In this document: positions 8,901 through 16,790 of the stretch, one piece after another
Layout of the letters: the number at the start of each line of letters is the position of its first letter
How positions within the stretch are numbered: position 1 is the first letter of the stretch
From: Phycisphaeraceae bacterium D3-23
GTDB taxonomy: Bacteria; Planctomycetota; Phycisphaerae; Phycisphaerales; Phycisphaeraceae
Direction: 5' to 3'
Assembly: GCA_039555135.1 (NCBI GenBank)
Contig: CP114179.1
Coordinates: 3,286,001 to 3,350,000 of the forward strand
DNA length: 64,000 nucleotides
Notes under the pieces: generated by a model
Seen by the model: the letters and a program-made list of their open reading frames with translations, nothing else
What the model was told of the DNA's origin: nothing
Databases searched by the model: none
Made by a program: the position numbers and the translations under genes

Positions 8901-9809
8901 CGCGACGGCAGCAACTCGGTCGACCCGACGCTCCGCGGCATCATGCTTCATCGCTGCACGATCCGCAACGCCTACGCGCACGGCGAGACCGACTCGAGCG
9001 GGCTCTACCTCAAGCTTGCCGACGGCGTGACGATCAACGAGTGCCTCTTCGACCACAACGGCTGGGATGAGGACGTGCCCGAGTCCGTCCGGCGCGGGCG
9101 AAACCACAACATCTACTTCAGCAACTGCAAGAACATTACGGTCCACGGCAACATCATCGCCCGCGAGTCCTACCTCGCGCTGAAGATCCGCTGTGAGGTC
9201 GAGGGGCTCACCCGGAACGTCGAGGTCACCGACAACCTGTTTCTCGAGTGTGCCTACCCGATGGACATGGGCGCGAATGGCCCCAAGGACCAGATCAACT
9301 TTGTCAACGTCACGATCCGCGGCAACGTCTGTGTCCGCACGACGGGCTGGCCGCTGGACGCGCCGCGCGGCACGGGCATGAAGATCACGCGGGTCGCCCA
9401 CGCCCGTGTCTCCCAGAACCTCTTTGTCGACAACGGCCCCAACGGGCCTGACAAGAACGAGGCCTTCCGCGTTGACGGCGAATCCGACCTCGAAGACATC
9501 ATGGTCTACGACAACGACGGTATCCTCCCGCTGCTCGAGGGCGAAGAACTGTTCAGCACGCACTACCGCCAGCGCGAGGACCACGACGACATCGAGTTCC
9601 AGAACAACCGCGAGAATGTCGCCGATAGCCGCTATGTCGACGCGGACCGCAGCATCGAGGTGTATCTTCAGGGCATCGGCAGTTCGTCGATCGACGATTT
9701 CCTGCAGCGCGCGACCCGGCAGGACTCGGTCAACTGGGACACCGCCCTGATGGCGGACAGCGTCTCGTCGTACTACCGAGAAGGTTTCACGTTGACGTTG
9801 TTTGATTGA
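5991..9809 (+). CDS. Large secreted beta-helix protein with five repeat modules
   Basis: A protein of 1272 residues started at ATG 5991, chosen because AGGAG at 5979-5983 sits seven bases upstream and a signal peptide follows (RTRWAGPIVLLCCAVLMALA, cleavage near ARA). The frame is open upstream to 5793. Four ~105-residue modules occupy about residues 196-631, each with a PxGGDIxxxAWS...DLLPAGxxxLQLL pattern. Then come an Asp/Gly/Pro-rich spacer (~631-690), a fifth module (~691-790) and a C-terminal parallel beta-helix (~813-1272). The beta-helix is clearly paralogous to the gene at 2559-4604, down to the ending (YYREGFTL versus YYQDGFTL). The modules look like beta-sandwich adhesion or carbohydrate-binding units. 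Role in EPS binding or modification is inferred only. Confidence 0.8.
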   Translation: MMFANMFVSDRPRTRWAGPIVLLCCAVLMALAAGPARASIVYVSGISGIDDGQRVTGELNLQTHVIGRADMTLYELSGPISRYYARTGPTPALSVDALTGKAIPWDISTFPEGDYQLRVTAVLKDGADHSATVRFSIRHDLTNTEQNSILIDVDETLPPAQDGGESGAQVPQVVVVGGSSSDSGPVSVLGNLEAASELPAVHFRDQPDNYTRGSGGVLRVGIGGPMPAGGDIIVIAWSKTEARIIDEFAHALDLDDPAIRADRLDLLPAGETQIQLLVRQASQIHQIVRMNLDIVVRDTPESALPEVGFVDPPSTYERGSGEAIRVSLAQSMPEGGDILALAWSKEEQRMVEAFAFIVGDDLLIPAQALDVLPAGGIQLQLLARLNNELQQRVTHALQLNEAVVPEPPTVVPLPGVGFVAPPSTYHHASGEDVAVSVVGPMPSNADIVVVAWSDSQQGMVSDFAFTMDSGDWRIPAEQMELLPLGRVEVQLLLRRDNEVHSVTAHQMEIAPPTPVVLPTPDPDFRPVVSFGQTPTQHAIGSGQGIDIQSTGAFPEGTDLLVIAWSVDLGQLVDAFAFTLSDGPLEITAAQMDLLPAGDVILQLMPRADNSAYAQVTHRINIVQPGSSGGGEVDVLPNSGEPGNTTDPMPDDGPDSSPDGNPDGNPDETIDGSDAEPGDGGDGEGPKPDAVEVTFASGTANTHLRGANAPLALSFSGPLPSGSSIRVQAWSTDLDRYVSLFTQTLDEGPWEIASTQLDLLADGSYRIDVALFVPGEPAAHVQHHLIVSSPNAGDQDASPESPAAGFTAYTRSDDTRVIYVSADGDDANNGLAPGTAVRTLERGAELVRDGRPDWMLVRRGDVFDLPVDENGPFRYWDKGGRSYDEPMIVGAYGDANAPRPRINSNGRGVLRSISESHLVFRDLHFTANFRDPHGPEFDGGDEMETGISVSATTDLRFEACLVEYFSMNIMFRDGSNSVDPTLRGIMLHRCTIRNAYAHGETDSSGLYLKLADGVTINECLFDHNGWDEDVPESVRRGRNHNIYFSNCKNITVHGNIIARESYLALKIRCEVEGLTRNVEVTDNLFLECAYPMDMGANGPKDQINFVNVTIRGNVCVRTTGWPLDAPRGTGMKITRVAHARVSQNLFVDNGPNGPDKNEAFRVDGESDLEDIMVYDNDGILPLLEGEELFSTHYRQREDHDDIEFQNNRENVADSRYVDADRSIEVYLQGIGSSSIDDFLQRATRQDSVNWDTALMADSVSSYYREGFTLTLFD
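6580..8365 (+). repeat. Five diverged ~105-residue coding repeats
   Basis: Protein-level tandem modules begin near 6580, 6899, 7225, 7555 and 8065; a low-complexity Asp/Pro/Gly spacer at 7885-8065 separates the fourth from the fifth. Each repeats a hydrophobic strand pattern around AWS...EFAF...LLPAG. Copies are diverged rather than identical, so this is an old duplication. A single related copy is in the paralogue at 2559-4604. Confidence 0.7.
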
Positions 9810-9851
9810 GCCGCCGGGGGGCGCTCCCGGTCATGAGAATATAGACTCCGG

Positions 9852-9879
9852 TAGCGCGGCCGCATACGCGGCCGTGCTA
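9852..9879. repeat. Intergenic hairpin
   Basis: A 12-base stem with one G-T mismatch (9852-9863 against 9868-9879) and loop ATAC, lying between the beta-helix gene and the kinase gene. No T run follows, so it is not a canonical terminator. It could be a small dispersed palindrome or an mRNA-stabilising structure. Confidence 0.6.
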
Positions 9880-9910
9880 TCGTGATGTCGCCCGTTGCCC
9901 TCTGAATGAC

Positions 9911-10909
9911 ATGAAGACGACCACGACCCAATCTGAACCGCACATGACACCCGCAGGCACGGCCGAGCCCGACGCGGCACTCGCGTTTTGGCGCGAGCGT
10001 GCAGGGGATGCGGTGCACGCTTGTCTGGGGTCGTCGATGACATGGTCGCGCGCGTGTGCGCCCAAGCCGGTGCCTGACGACGCGGCGAAGCTGGTGCTGC
10101 GCTGCCCGTTGGGCAGGCCGCATGCGGTGCTGGTCGGCTCGGCATCCGCCGCGCCGGAGATGGCGGCCCGCCACGCCGAGCGGTCGCAGGCTGCGGCGGA
10201 TGCGCTGCCCGACGAACTCGCTGCGGTCGTGCTTAAGCCGATCACGCAGGGTGAGGTGGATGGGCGAAGCTATGTCGTCTGGCCCTACCGCAGCCCGGGA
10301 GGGGAGGGCCGGCTGGCGCAGTGGCGTTGGCGGCGTCGCTGGTCGGCCCCGGTGTCAAACTGGCTGTTTGAGGTAAATCAGGCAACCTGCACACCGATCG
10401 CGCCGGACCTGATGCGCGAACGTGTTGTAGCGCCGCTTGAGGCCTTGGGGGCGATCGAAGGCGTGAGCGGACGGGTGTGTCAATCAGCGGATCAAGCGGC
10501 CGAGGCGTTCACCGCTGGCGGGGTGCCGGCGGTGCATGTGCTGATGCACAACGATCTTTGGACCGGTAACGTGCTTTGCCCCGAAAAAGCTTCGGCCGGG
10601 GGGCGGTATCCGTTTACAATCATCGATTGGGCCGGTGCCGAGGTCTCGGGCTATCCCGCCTACGATCTCGCACGCTGGGCGCAGTCGGCACGCCTCAAAG
10701 CGTCGGGCTACGGGGCGGAGCTGGTCCGCCACAGCGGCGTGCTGGGGTGTGACCCCGGGGCGATGCGGGCCCACCTCGCGGTGGGGCTTGGGTTCTTGGC
10801 GATGAACCTGGAAGGTTTCTCGCCTCAGCGGTTCGTGCGACTTGCCGATGAATGCTTGGAGGGTATGGAGAACGCCCTCGCCGCCGCAGGTGTCCGAATA
10901 ACGCCATGA
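9911..10909 (+). CDS. APH/choline-kinase family phosphotransferase
   Basis: A cytoplasmic small-molecule kinase of 332 residues. The catalytic loop HNDLWTGN is at residues 213-220, and the metal-binding Asp239 lies in IIDWAGAEV, as in aminoglycoside phosphotransferase and choline/fructosamine kinases. The substrate cannot be read from sequence. As the first gene of the EPS run and overlapping the flippase gene by four bases (ATGA), it probably phosphorylates a sugar, an amino-alcohol or a lipid-linked precursor rather than an antibiotic. No clear ribosome-binding site precedes the ATG at 9911; ATG 9944 is an alternative start. Confidence 0.8.
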   Translation: MKTTTTQSEPHMTPAGTAEPDAALAFWRERAGDAVHACLGSSMTWSRACAPKPVPDDAAKLVLRCPLGRPHAVLVGSASAAPEMAARHAERSQAAADALPDELAAVVLKPITQGEVDGRSYVVWPYRSPGGEGRLAQWRWRRRWSAPVSNWLFEVNQATCTPIAPDLMRERVVAPLEALGAIEGVSGRVCQSADQAAEAFTAGGVPAVHVLMHNDLWTGNVLCPEKASAGGRYPFTIIDWAGAEVSGYPAYDLARWAQSARLKASGYGAELVRHSGVLGCDPGAMRAHLAVGLGFLAMNLEGFSPQRFVRLADECLEGMENALAAAGVRITP

Positions 10910-12369
10910 GTCAGTCGAAGTCCATCCTGTCTACCGCCTCCCCGCTGGGCTCCGGGAGTACCGGCGGGGCTGCGCCTGCAGCGCCGGACAAGCGCCACAA
11001 GGGCGGGGGCGACCAGACGCTACGCAAGCGTGCGGTGCGCAGCGGGTTCTGGACGATCTTCGGCCACGGCGCGGGGCAGGTCCTGCGATTGGGCAGCAAC
11101 ATCGTCCTGGCCTGGCTCTTGGTCCCCGCTGATTTCGGGCTCATGGCCTTGGTCGCGATCTTTATGCAGGCGCTCCAGATGTTCTCGGACATCGGGATCG
11201 GCCCGAGCATTATCCAGAGCAAACGCGGCGAAGACCCCGCCTTCCTCAATACCGCCTGGACGATCCAGGTCATCCGCGGCTTCTTCCTCTGGGGTGTTGC
11301 CTGCCTGATCGCGTACCCCGTCTCGCTGATCTGGGACCCGATGCTTCTGAAGCTGTTGCCGATCGTCGGCTTCACCGCCGTGTTGCAGGGCTTCAACTCG
11401 ACGCGTCTGCAGACGATGAACCGCCGGCTGACCGTCGGTTGGATCACGATGGTGGACTTGATCATGCAGGTCGTCACCATCGCCACGATGATCGGCGTGG
11501 CGTGGTACATCTCCGCCTCGGTCTGGGCGCTGGTTGCCGGCGGGTTCGCGGGGTACCTCGTCAAGCTGATCCTGAGCCATACTGTGCTGCCCGGGCAGGC
11601 CAACCGCTTTGCGTGGGACCGCTCGTGTTTCAAGGAGCTGGTCCACTTTGGCCGCTGGCTGTTCCTCAGCACGATCGTCACGTTCCTCGCGATGCAGGTG
11701 AACAACCTGCTCTACGGGGCGCTGATGTCGACCGCCGCGATGGGGGTCTACTGGATCGGCTACCAGTTCGCGCAGGTGTTGCCCGTCCTCGTGCGCCGCA
11801 TCGGCTCGCGTGTCGGATTCGCGGCGCTGTCTGAGCTATACCGACGCGACGAAGCGGACTTCGTGCATCAACTCCGCCGTATCCGCCTGATCCTGGTCGT
11901 CCCGATCAATCTCGGCCTCGCCGCCGTGATTTTATTGGGCCCGCTGTTCATCCATATCTTCTATAAGCCCGAATACACCAGTGCGGGCTGGGTGATCCAG
12001 GTCCTCGCGATCAGCTCGCTCGCCGGGACGCTCAACACGAGCTACGGCCACGCGTACATGGCGATCGGCTCGAGCTTCCGCAACCTGCTCACGATTCTCG
12101 GACAGTTCATCATTACCCTCGCAGCCACCGTCACCGGCTACCTGCTGGCGGGCGAGTACGGCTTCCTCCTTGGGATCGCCGCGAGCCAATGGCTCAAGTA
12201 CCCGGTCGATGCATTCTTGTCGTGGAAGAGCGGGTTCTGGCAGTGGCGGATCGACCTCCTGCTGCTCGTGGGGTCGGCGCTGCTCGCGGTGCTGGCGCTC
12301 TGGGCCTCGCCGTTCCTGGTCCGGTGGGCCGAGCCGTTTGTGGCTCAGTACAAGGGCGGTGCGATGTGA
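10906..12369 (+). CDS. Wzx-like polysaccharide flippase (MOP superfamily)
   Basis: An integral membrane protein of 487 residues with about 12-14 hydrophobic segments, resembling the PST/lipopolysaccharide flippase branch of the MOP superfamily (SGFWTIFGHGAGQVLRLGSN start, PADFGLMALVAIF after it). It would move undecaprenyl-linked repeat units across the inner membrane. ATG 10906 is chosen because it forms an ATGA overlap with the kinase stop; an upstream in-frame start at 10852 lies inside that gene. Its stop overlaps the next start (TGATG). Confidence 0.87.
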   Translation: MSQSKSILSTASPLGSGSTGGAAPAAPDKRHKGGGDQTLRKRAVRSGFWTIFGHGAGQVLRLGSNIVLAWLLVPADFGLMALVAIFMQALQMFSDIGIGPSIIQSKRGEDPAFLNTAWTIQVIRGFFLWGVACLIAYPVSLIWDPMLLKLLPIVGFTAVLQGFNSTRLQTMNRRLTVGWITMVDLIMQVVTIATMIGVAWYISASVWALVAGGFAGYLVKLILSHTVLPGQANRFAWDRSCFKELVHFGRWLFLSTIVTFLAMQVNNLLYGALMSTAAMGVYWIGYQFAQVLPVLVRRIGSRVGFAALSELYRRDEADFVHQLRRIRLILVVPINLGLAAVILLGPLFIHIFYKPEYTSAGWVIQVLAISSLAGTLNTSYGHAYMAIGSSFRNLLTILGQFIITLAATVTGYLLAGEYGFLLGIAASQWLKYPVDAFLSWKSGFWQWRIDLLLLVGSALLAVLALWASPFLVRWAEPFVAQYKGGAM

Positions 12370-13307
12370 TGGAACAACTACCCACCATCTCGATCATTAT
12401 GACCGCGTACAACTCCGGGAAGTACGTCGAAGACGCGGTGCGCAGCCTAATGGCACAGGACTTCGAAGACTTCGAGTTGGTTATCGTCAACGACGGCTCG
12501 AAAGACGACACGGGGACGATCCTCGACGAGCTCGCCAAAGAAGATGGCCGAATCCGGGTGTTCCACCAGATCAACACCGGCATCTGCGCGGCGAGCAACT
12601 TTGCCGTGAGCCGGACGCGCAGCGACATCATCGCGCGGATGGACAGCGACGACGTCGCCCACCCCGACCGTCTGGGCAAGCAGCTCGCCTACATGCGTGA
12701 GCACGAGTTAGACTGCCTGGGCACCTACGTCGAGTTCATCGACCACAAGGGCCGGCTGCTGACGACGATCAAGTCGCCCCACGAGGACGCCGCGATCCAG
12801 GAAACCCTGATGCGTGGCCACTGCTGCATCTGGCACACCAGCGCGATGTTCACCCGCGCCGTCTTCGACAAGGCGGGGGGCTACGACGAAGACTTCGACT
12901 GCAGCGTCGATATGGACCTCTGGCTGCGCATCGCGGAGGCCGGCCGGCTGGGCAATGTCCCCGAGTGCCTGCAGCAGTACCGCATGCACCTGGGCTCGGT
13001 GAGTTCGCGCGGTCGGCGCAAGCAGCGCGACATGGGGCGCGAGGCCTGCGAGCGCGCGGCGCGTCGGCGAGGGGTGGCGTGCAAGTTCACGGCCCACGAA
13101 GACTGGCGGCCGGGCAACGACCGCGTTTCACGATTCACCTACGCCCTCCGCTTCGGCTGGTGGGCATTCAACAGCGGAGAACAGTACACCGCCGCGGTGT
13201 ACGGGCTGAAAGCGATCGGGTTACACCCGTGGAGTCTCCGGGGATGGCGTCTATTGGGCAGCGCGCTGCTCAAGCCACGCCGCAAAAGTGAGGGGGTGAC
13301 GGCATGA
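12369..13307 (+). CDS. Family 2 glycosyltransferase
   Basis: A cytoplasmic GT-A glycosyltransferase of 312 residues. It starts at the ATG of a TGATG overlap with the flippase gene, giving the classic N-terminus ISIIMTAYNSGKYVEDAV. The nucleotide-binding segment VNDGSKDDT and the metal-binding ARMDSDD (DxD type) are present, then a region WHTSAMFTRAVFDKAGGYDE typical of GT2 enzymes. It transfers one sugar to the growing lipid-linked oligosaccharide. It is similar in layout to the next gene, suggesting local duplication. Confidence 0.9.
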   Translation: MEQLPTISIIMTAYNSGKYVEDAVRSLMAQDFEDFELVIVNDGSKDDTGTILDELAKEDGRIRVFHQINTGICAASNFAVSRTRSDIIARMDSDDVAHPDRLGKQLAYMREHELDCLGTYVEFIDHKGRLLTTIKSPHEDAAIQETLMRGHCCIWHTSAMFTRAVFDKAGGYDEDFDCSVDMDLWLRIAEAGRLGNVPECLQQYRMHLGSVSSRGRRKQRDMGREACERAARRRGVACKFTAHEDWRPGNDRVSRFTYALRFGWWAFNSGEQYTAAVYGLKAIGLHPWSLRGWRLLGSALLKPRRKSEGVTA

Positions 13308-15364
13308 CCGCACCAAGCGTCTCGATCATTATGCCCGTGTACAACACCGAGAAGTATCTCGCCGAAGCGGTGGACAGTGTCCTCGCGCAGACGCACCGCG
13401 ATTTCGAGTTCATCATCATCGATGACGGCTCGGACGATAAGTCGCTCGAGATGCTCGAGGCCTACGCGCGACGCGACGAACGTATCCGCCTGTTTACGCG
13501 GCCAAACACAGGCTATGTCGTTGCGCTCAACGAGGGGCTGGGCTATGCGCGGGGGGAGTACTTCGCTCGGCTCGATGCGGACGATTCCATCGAGCCGATG
13601 CTATTCGAGGAACAGCTCGCGCGTTTTCGGCAAGACCCCGAACTGGTCGTCTGCGGCACGAACGCCGTCGTGATGAACGAGAAAAGCATCGTCTTCGGCG
13701 ACTTCGAGGTCCCCGTCTCGCACGAGGAGATCGACCGCCACCTACTCACCGGCCGGTCGTGTATCCACCACCCCGGGTCGATGATGCGTATGAGCGCGGT
13801 CAAAGAGGTCGGCGGCTACCGGCGCGGGCTCTCGCCCTGCGAAGACTACGACCTCTGGCTCCGGCTGGTGGAAGTCGGCAAGGCCCTGAACCTGCCCCAA
13901 CTCCTGCTGCGCAAGCGCATGCTCGAATCCAGCGCGATCGTCTCGGGCATCGAAAAACGCGACCAGCTGATGGACAAGATCCTCGCCGACGCCTGGGCCC
14001 GTCGCGGCCTGCCCGGCAACCACACGCCCGTCCACACCCGCATCCGCGACCGAGCCGCGTTCTTCAAGCAGTGGGCCTGGATGGCGCTCAATAAACGCAA
14101 GGTCGCGATCGCCAGGCACTACGCGCTCCCGCGCGCTGCGCCTTCGGCCGCTGGACCGGCAGGTCTGGAAGCTGGTCGTCTGCACCCTCCGCGGCGGTTG
14201 AGGTCCACCGTGTCTGTTGCGAACCCTAACCCGATGCGTATCACCTTTGTCATGCCCCCGGTCGGGATGAGTGGCGGTATCCGTGTCATCGCGGAGTACG
14301 CCCAGCGGCTGCGCGCGCGCGGGCACACCGTCAACGTCGTCGCGCAGGGCGCGAAGCAGAAGCGCATGCGCGACCGTGTACGGCGCGCTGTGTCGGGCAA
14401 GGGGTGGCGCATCCCCGCGCGTCGGCCGTCGCATTTCGACGGACGCGATGAAGGGCTCACCGTCCTGTCATCGCACCGCCCGGTGCGGGGGTCGGATGTG
14501 CCAGACGCGGATGTGATTGTTGCCACCTGGTGGGAGACGGCCCGCTGGGTCGACGCGATGCCCGCGAGCAAGGGGGCCAAGGCCTACCTGCTCCAGCACG
14601 ACGAGTCGGGTCTGCCCAATCAGCCGGCCGACGAGGTCCGCGCGACGTGGTCGCTGCCGCTGCACCGGATCGCGGTGTCGCGGTGGATCGCCGACCGCGT
14701 GACCGATGCGGCGGGCGGCGACGTCGCGGTGGTGCCCAACAGTGTCGATCTGGAACTTTTTCAGTCTCCGCCGCGCGGCAGGCAGCCGGTGATGACGGTC
14801 GGGCTGATGCTCGTGGGCCAGCCGTGGAAGGGCGCGGACCTCGCTGCCAAGGCGATCGCTGTGGCGCGGGAGCAGCTCGGCGCGCTGCGCGTCGTCGCGT
14901 TTGGCCCGCACGACATCCGCGACCGGATCGGTGTCGGCGATGAGGCGGATGTGACTTTTGTACAATCCCCGACCCAGCAGGAGCTGCCGACGCTCTACGG
15001 CCGATGCGACGCCTGGCTGTTCGCCAGCCGGTTCGAGGGCTTTGGGCTGCCGCTGCTGGAGTCGATGGCCTGCCGGACGCCGGTGATTGGTGTCCCCGCC
15101 GGGGCGGCGCCGGAGCTGATTGCGCCGGGTGGGGGCGTGCTCGTTGAGCCCGAGAACCCCGCGTCGATGGCGGACGCGATCGTCAAGCTCGCTGGGCTCG
15201 ACGACGCCCAGTGGCGGGCGATGTCCGACGCTGCTTATGGGACGGCCTCGGCGTACGGCTGGGACGACGCAGCGGCCCGATTTGAGCAAGAACTTCGCCG
15301 GGCGATCAACGGGGCCGGGGCAGAAATGACGATGACGAGAGAAGGAAAGACCGCTTCGCCATGA
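13304..15364 (+). CDS. GT2-GT4 glycosyltransferase ORF, probably two genes fused by a frameshift
   Basis: The open frame encodes 686 residues. An N-terminal GT2 domain (VSIIMPVYNTEKYLAEAV, IDDGSDDKS, ARLDADDS) occupies about 1-275. A complete GT4 domain starts at MRITFVMPPVGMSGG (ATG 14234) and holds the EGFGLPLLES donor-site motif. The junction is low-complexity. Dropping one C from CCC at 14128-14130 restores GT2-like sequence (ALRALRLRPLDRQVWKLVV) ending at TGA 14199-14201. GTG 14210 with GAGGT just upstream would then start a separate GT4 gene (14210-15364). Both products would act in repeat-unit assembly. Whether the fusion is real or a sequencing error cannot be decided here. ATGA overlaps join both neighbours. 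Confidence 0.82.
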   Translation: MTAPSVSIIMPVYNTEKYLAEAVDSVLAQTHRDFEFIIIDDGSDDKSLEMLEAYARRDERIRLFTRPNTGYVVALNEGLGYARGEYFARLDADDSIEPMLFEEQLARFRQDPELVVCGTNAVVMNEKSIVFGDFEVPVSHEEIDRHLLTGRSCIHHPGSMMRMSAVKEVGGYRRGLSPCEDYDLWLRLVEVGKALNLPQLLLRKRMLESSAIVSGIEKRDQLMDKILADAWARRGLPGNHTPVHTRIRDRAAFFKQWAWMALNKRKVAIARHYALPRAAPSAAGPAGLEAGRLHPPRRLRSTVSVANPNPMRITFVMPPVGMSGGIRVIAEYAQRLRARGHTVNVVAQGAKQKRMRDRVRRAVSGKGWRIPARRPSHFDGRDEGLTVLSSHRPVRGSDVPDADVIVATWWETARWVDAMPASKGAKAYLLQHDESGLPNQPADEVRATWSLPLHRIAVSRWIADRVTDAAGGDVAVVPNSVDLELFQSPPRGRQPVMTVGLMLVGQPWKGADLAAKAIAVAREQLGALRVVAFGPHDIRDRIGVGDEADVTFVQSPTQQELPTLYGRCDAWLFASRFEGFGLPLLESMACRTPVIGVPAGAAPELIAPGGGVLVEPENPASMADAIVKLAGLDDAQWRAMSDAAYGTASAYGWDDAAARFEQELRRAINGAGAEMTMTREGKTASP
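14128..14130 (+). other. Probable +1 frameshift site (CCC run)
   Basis: Reading past this run in the ORF frame gives an Ala/Pro/Gly-rich junction. Removing one C gives about 22 well-formed residues typical of a GT2 C-terminus, then a stop at 14199-14201 eight bases before a GTG start. This is the pattern of a single-base insertion in a homopolymer. Confidence 0.65.
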
Positions 15365-16749
15365 GTGTTACCGTTTACATCGCGTTGTTGGGCTGGCCCG
15401 TCGTGGCGCTGGTGTTGTTCACCTGGCTGCCGGCGCGGCGTGCGGCGATCGCGTCGTACCTCGGCGCGTGGATGTTCCTCCCGCAGATGTCGCCGTTCAT
15501 CTACGAGAACCTGCCCGAGTACGACAAGGCGGCGGCGTCGGCGCTGGGCGTCCTGCTGGGGACGGTGATCTTCTCGCCGGGCACCTTCTTCAAGTTCAAG
15601 CCCTCGTGGTTTGACCTGCCCATGCTGCTGTGGCTGATCGTCCCGCTGTTCTCCGCCATCGCCAACGATGTCGGCGGGAGCATGACGAAGTCTGCGTACG
15701 GCGGGATGACCATGATCATCACGCAGACGATGATATGGGGCGTGCCCTACTACATGGGCCGGTGCTACTTCCAGGACTTCGGCGCGCTGCGCGACCTCGC
15801 GATGGGCGTCTTCATCGCGGGGCTTGTGTATGCCCCGCTTTGCCTGCTCGAAGTTCGCTTCGCGCCTCGACTCCACCTCTGGGTCTACGGCTCGCACGCG
15901 CACAGCTTCGTACAGACCATCCGCCTGGGCGGCTTCCGCCCGACGGTGTTTATGCAGCACGGCCTGATGGTCGGGCTCTTCATGGCCAGCTCGACGGTCG
16001 TCGGGTTCTGGCTCTGGCTGTCGGGCGCGAGGAAGGTGATGTGGGGGCTACCGATGTCGTCGCTCGTCGGCTTCATGATCGTCACGACGCTGTTCTGCAA
16101 GTCGGCCGGGGCGCTCGTCCTGATGGTGGTGGCGATGGGCACGCTGCTCGTGCTCTACTACATGAATTCTCGTGTCGCGGTGGTTGCGCTCATCTTGATC
16201 GCGCCGACGTATGTTGTCACCCGGACGGCCGGGCTCTGGACAGGCGACCAGCTCGTGTCGGTGTCCCAGGACTTCTTCGGCGCTGAGCGTGCCGGCTCGA
16301 TCGACGGCCGGATGTACAACGAAGACCTCTTCACCGAGCGCGCCGCCGAGCGGCCCTGGCTGGGCTGGAGCGGGTGGAACCGGTTCCAGGTCATCGACCA
16401 CAACGGCAAACTCATGTCGACGCCCGACGGGATGTGGGTCATCGCACGCGGGCAATTCGGCTTTGTCGGGCTCCTCGCGATCGGCACATTCCTGCTCATC
16501 CCCGCGATACTGCTAAGCGTGCGATTCAGCGAGAAGACCTGGCTCAGACCCGAGTTCGGGCCCACCGTCGCGCTCACGATCATCACCCTGATGTTCACGA
16601 TCGACTGCCTGATGAACGCGATGATCAGCCCGCTGTATATCCTTGTCATCGGTGGGCTGATCGCGGTGCTGCCCCACGCCCGCATCGTCGGCGCGAAACA
16701 AAACAGGCCGCGTTCGGGCCACGCCCCGCGCTCTCTCGCCCACCCCTAA
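15361..16749 (+). CDS. O-antigen polymerase/ligase-like membrane protein (Wzy-like)
   Basis: A membrane protein of 462 residues with about 10-12 transmembrane segments and a large extracytoplasmic loop near residues 300-360. The loop carries the Arg/Trp-rich sequence ERPWLGWSGWNRF, which resembles the Wzy_C/WaaL (O-antigen ligase) region. In this context (flippase, chain-length kinase and many glycosyltransferases) it most likely polymerises repeat units in the periplasm; a ligase role is the alternative. Start ATG 15361 overlaps the previous stop (ATGA). The last 20 residues are basic and probably cytoplasmic. Confidence 0.8.
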   Translation: MSVTVYIALLGWPVVALVLFTWLPARRAAIASYLGAWMFLPQMSPFIYENLPEYDKAAASALGVLLGTVIFSPGTFFKFKPSWFDLPMLLWLIVPLFSAIANDVGGSMTKSAYGGMTMIITQTMIWGVPYYMGRCYFQDFGALRDLAMGVFIAGLVYAPLCLLEVRFAPRLHLWVYGSHAHSFVQTIRLGGFRPTVFMQHGLMVGLFMASSTVVGFWLWLSGARKVMWGLPMSSLVGFMIVTTLFCKSAGALVLMVVAMGTLLVLYYMNSRVAVVALILIAPTYVVTRTAGLWTGDQLVSVSQDFFGAERAGSIDGRMYNEDLFTERAAERPWLGWSGWNRFQVIDHNGKLMSTPDGMWVIARGQFGFVGLLAIGTFLLIPAILLSVRFSEKTWLRPEFGPTVALTIITLMFTIDCLMNAMISPLYILVIGGLIAVLPHARIVGAKQNRPRSGHAPRSLAHP

Positions 16750-16790
16750 CCGACCCGCCGACGGGCCGAGCGCCCGTGGAAGATCGACGC

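Noticed and set aside
7347-9584. 745-codon minus-strand open frame inside the large beta-helix gene
   Set aside because: It is a mirror of the plus-strand gene caused by high GC; composition is Arg/Val/Asp-rich with no domain, while the plus-strand protein has a signal peptide and a clear fold.
9911-10909. Aminoglycoside resistance kinase
   Set aside because: The fold matches, but the EPS context and overlap with a flippase gene make resistance an unsupported reading.
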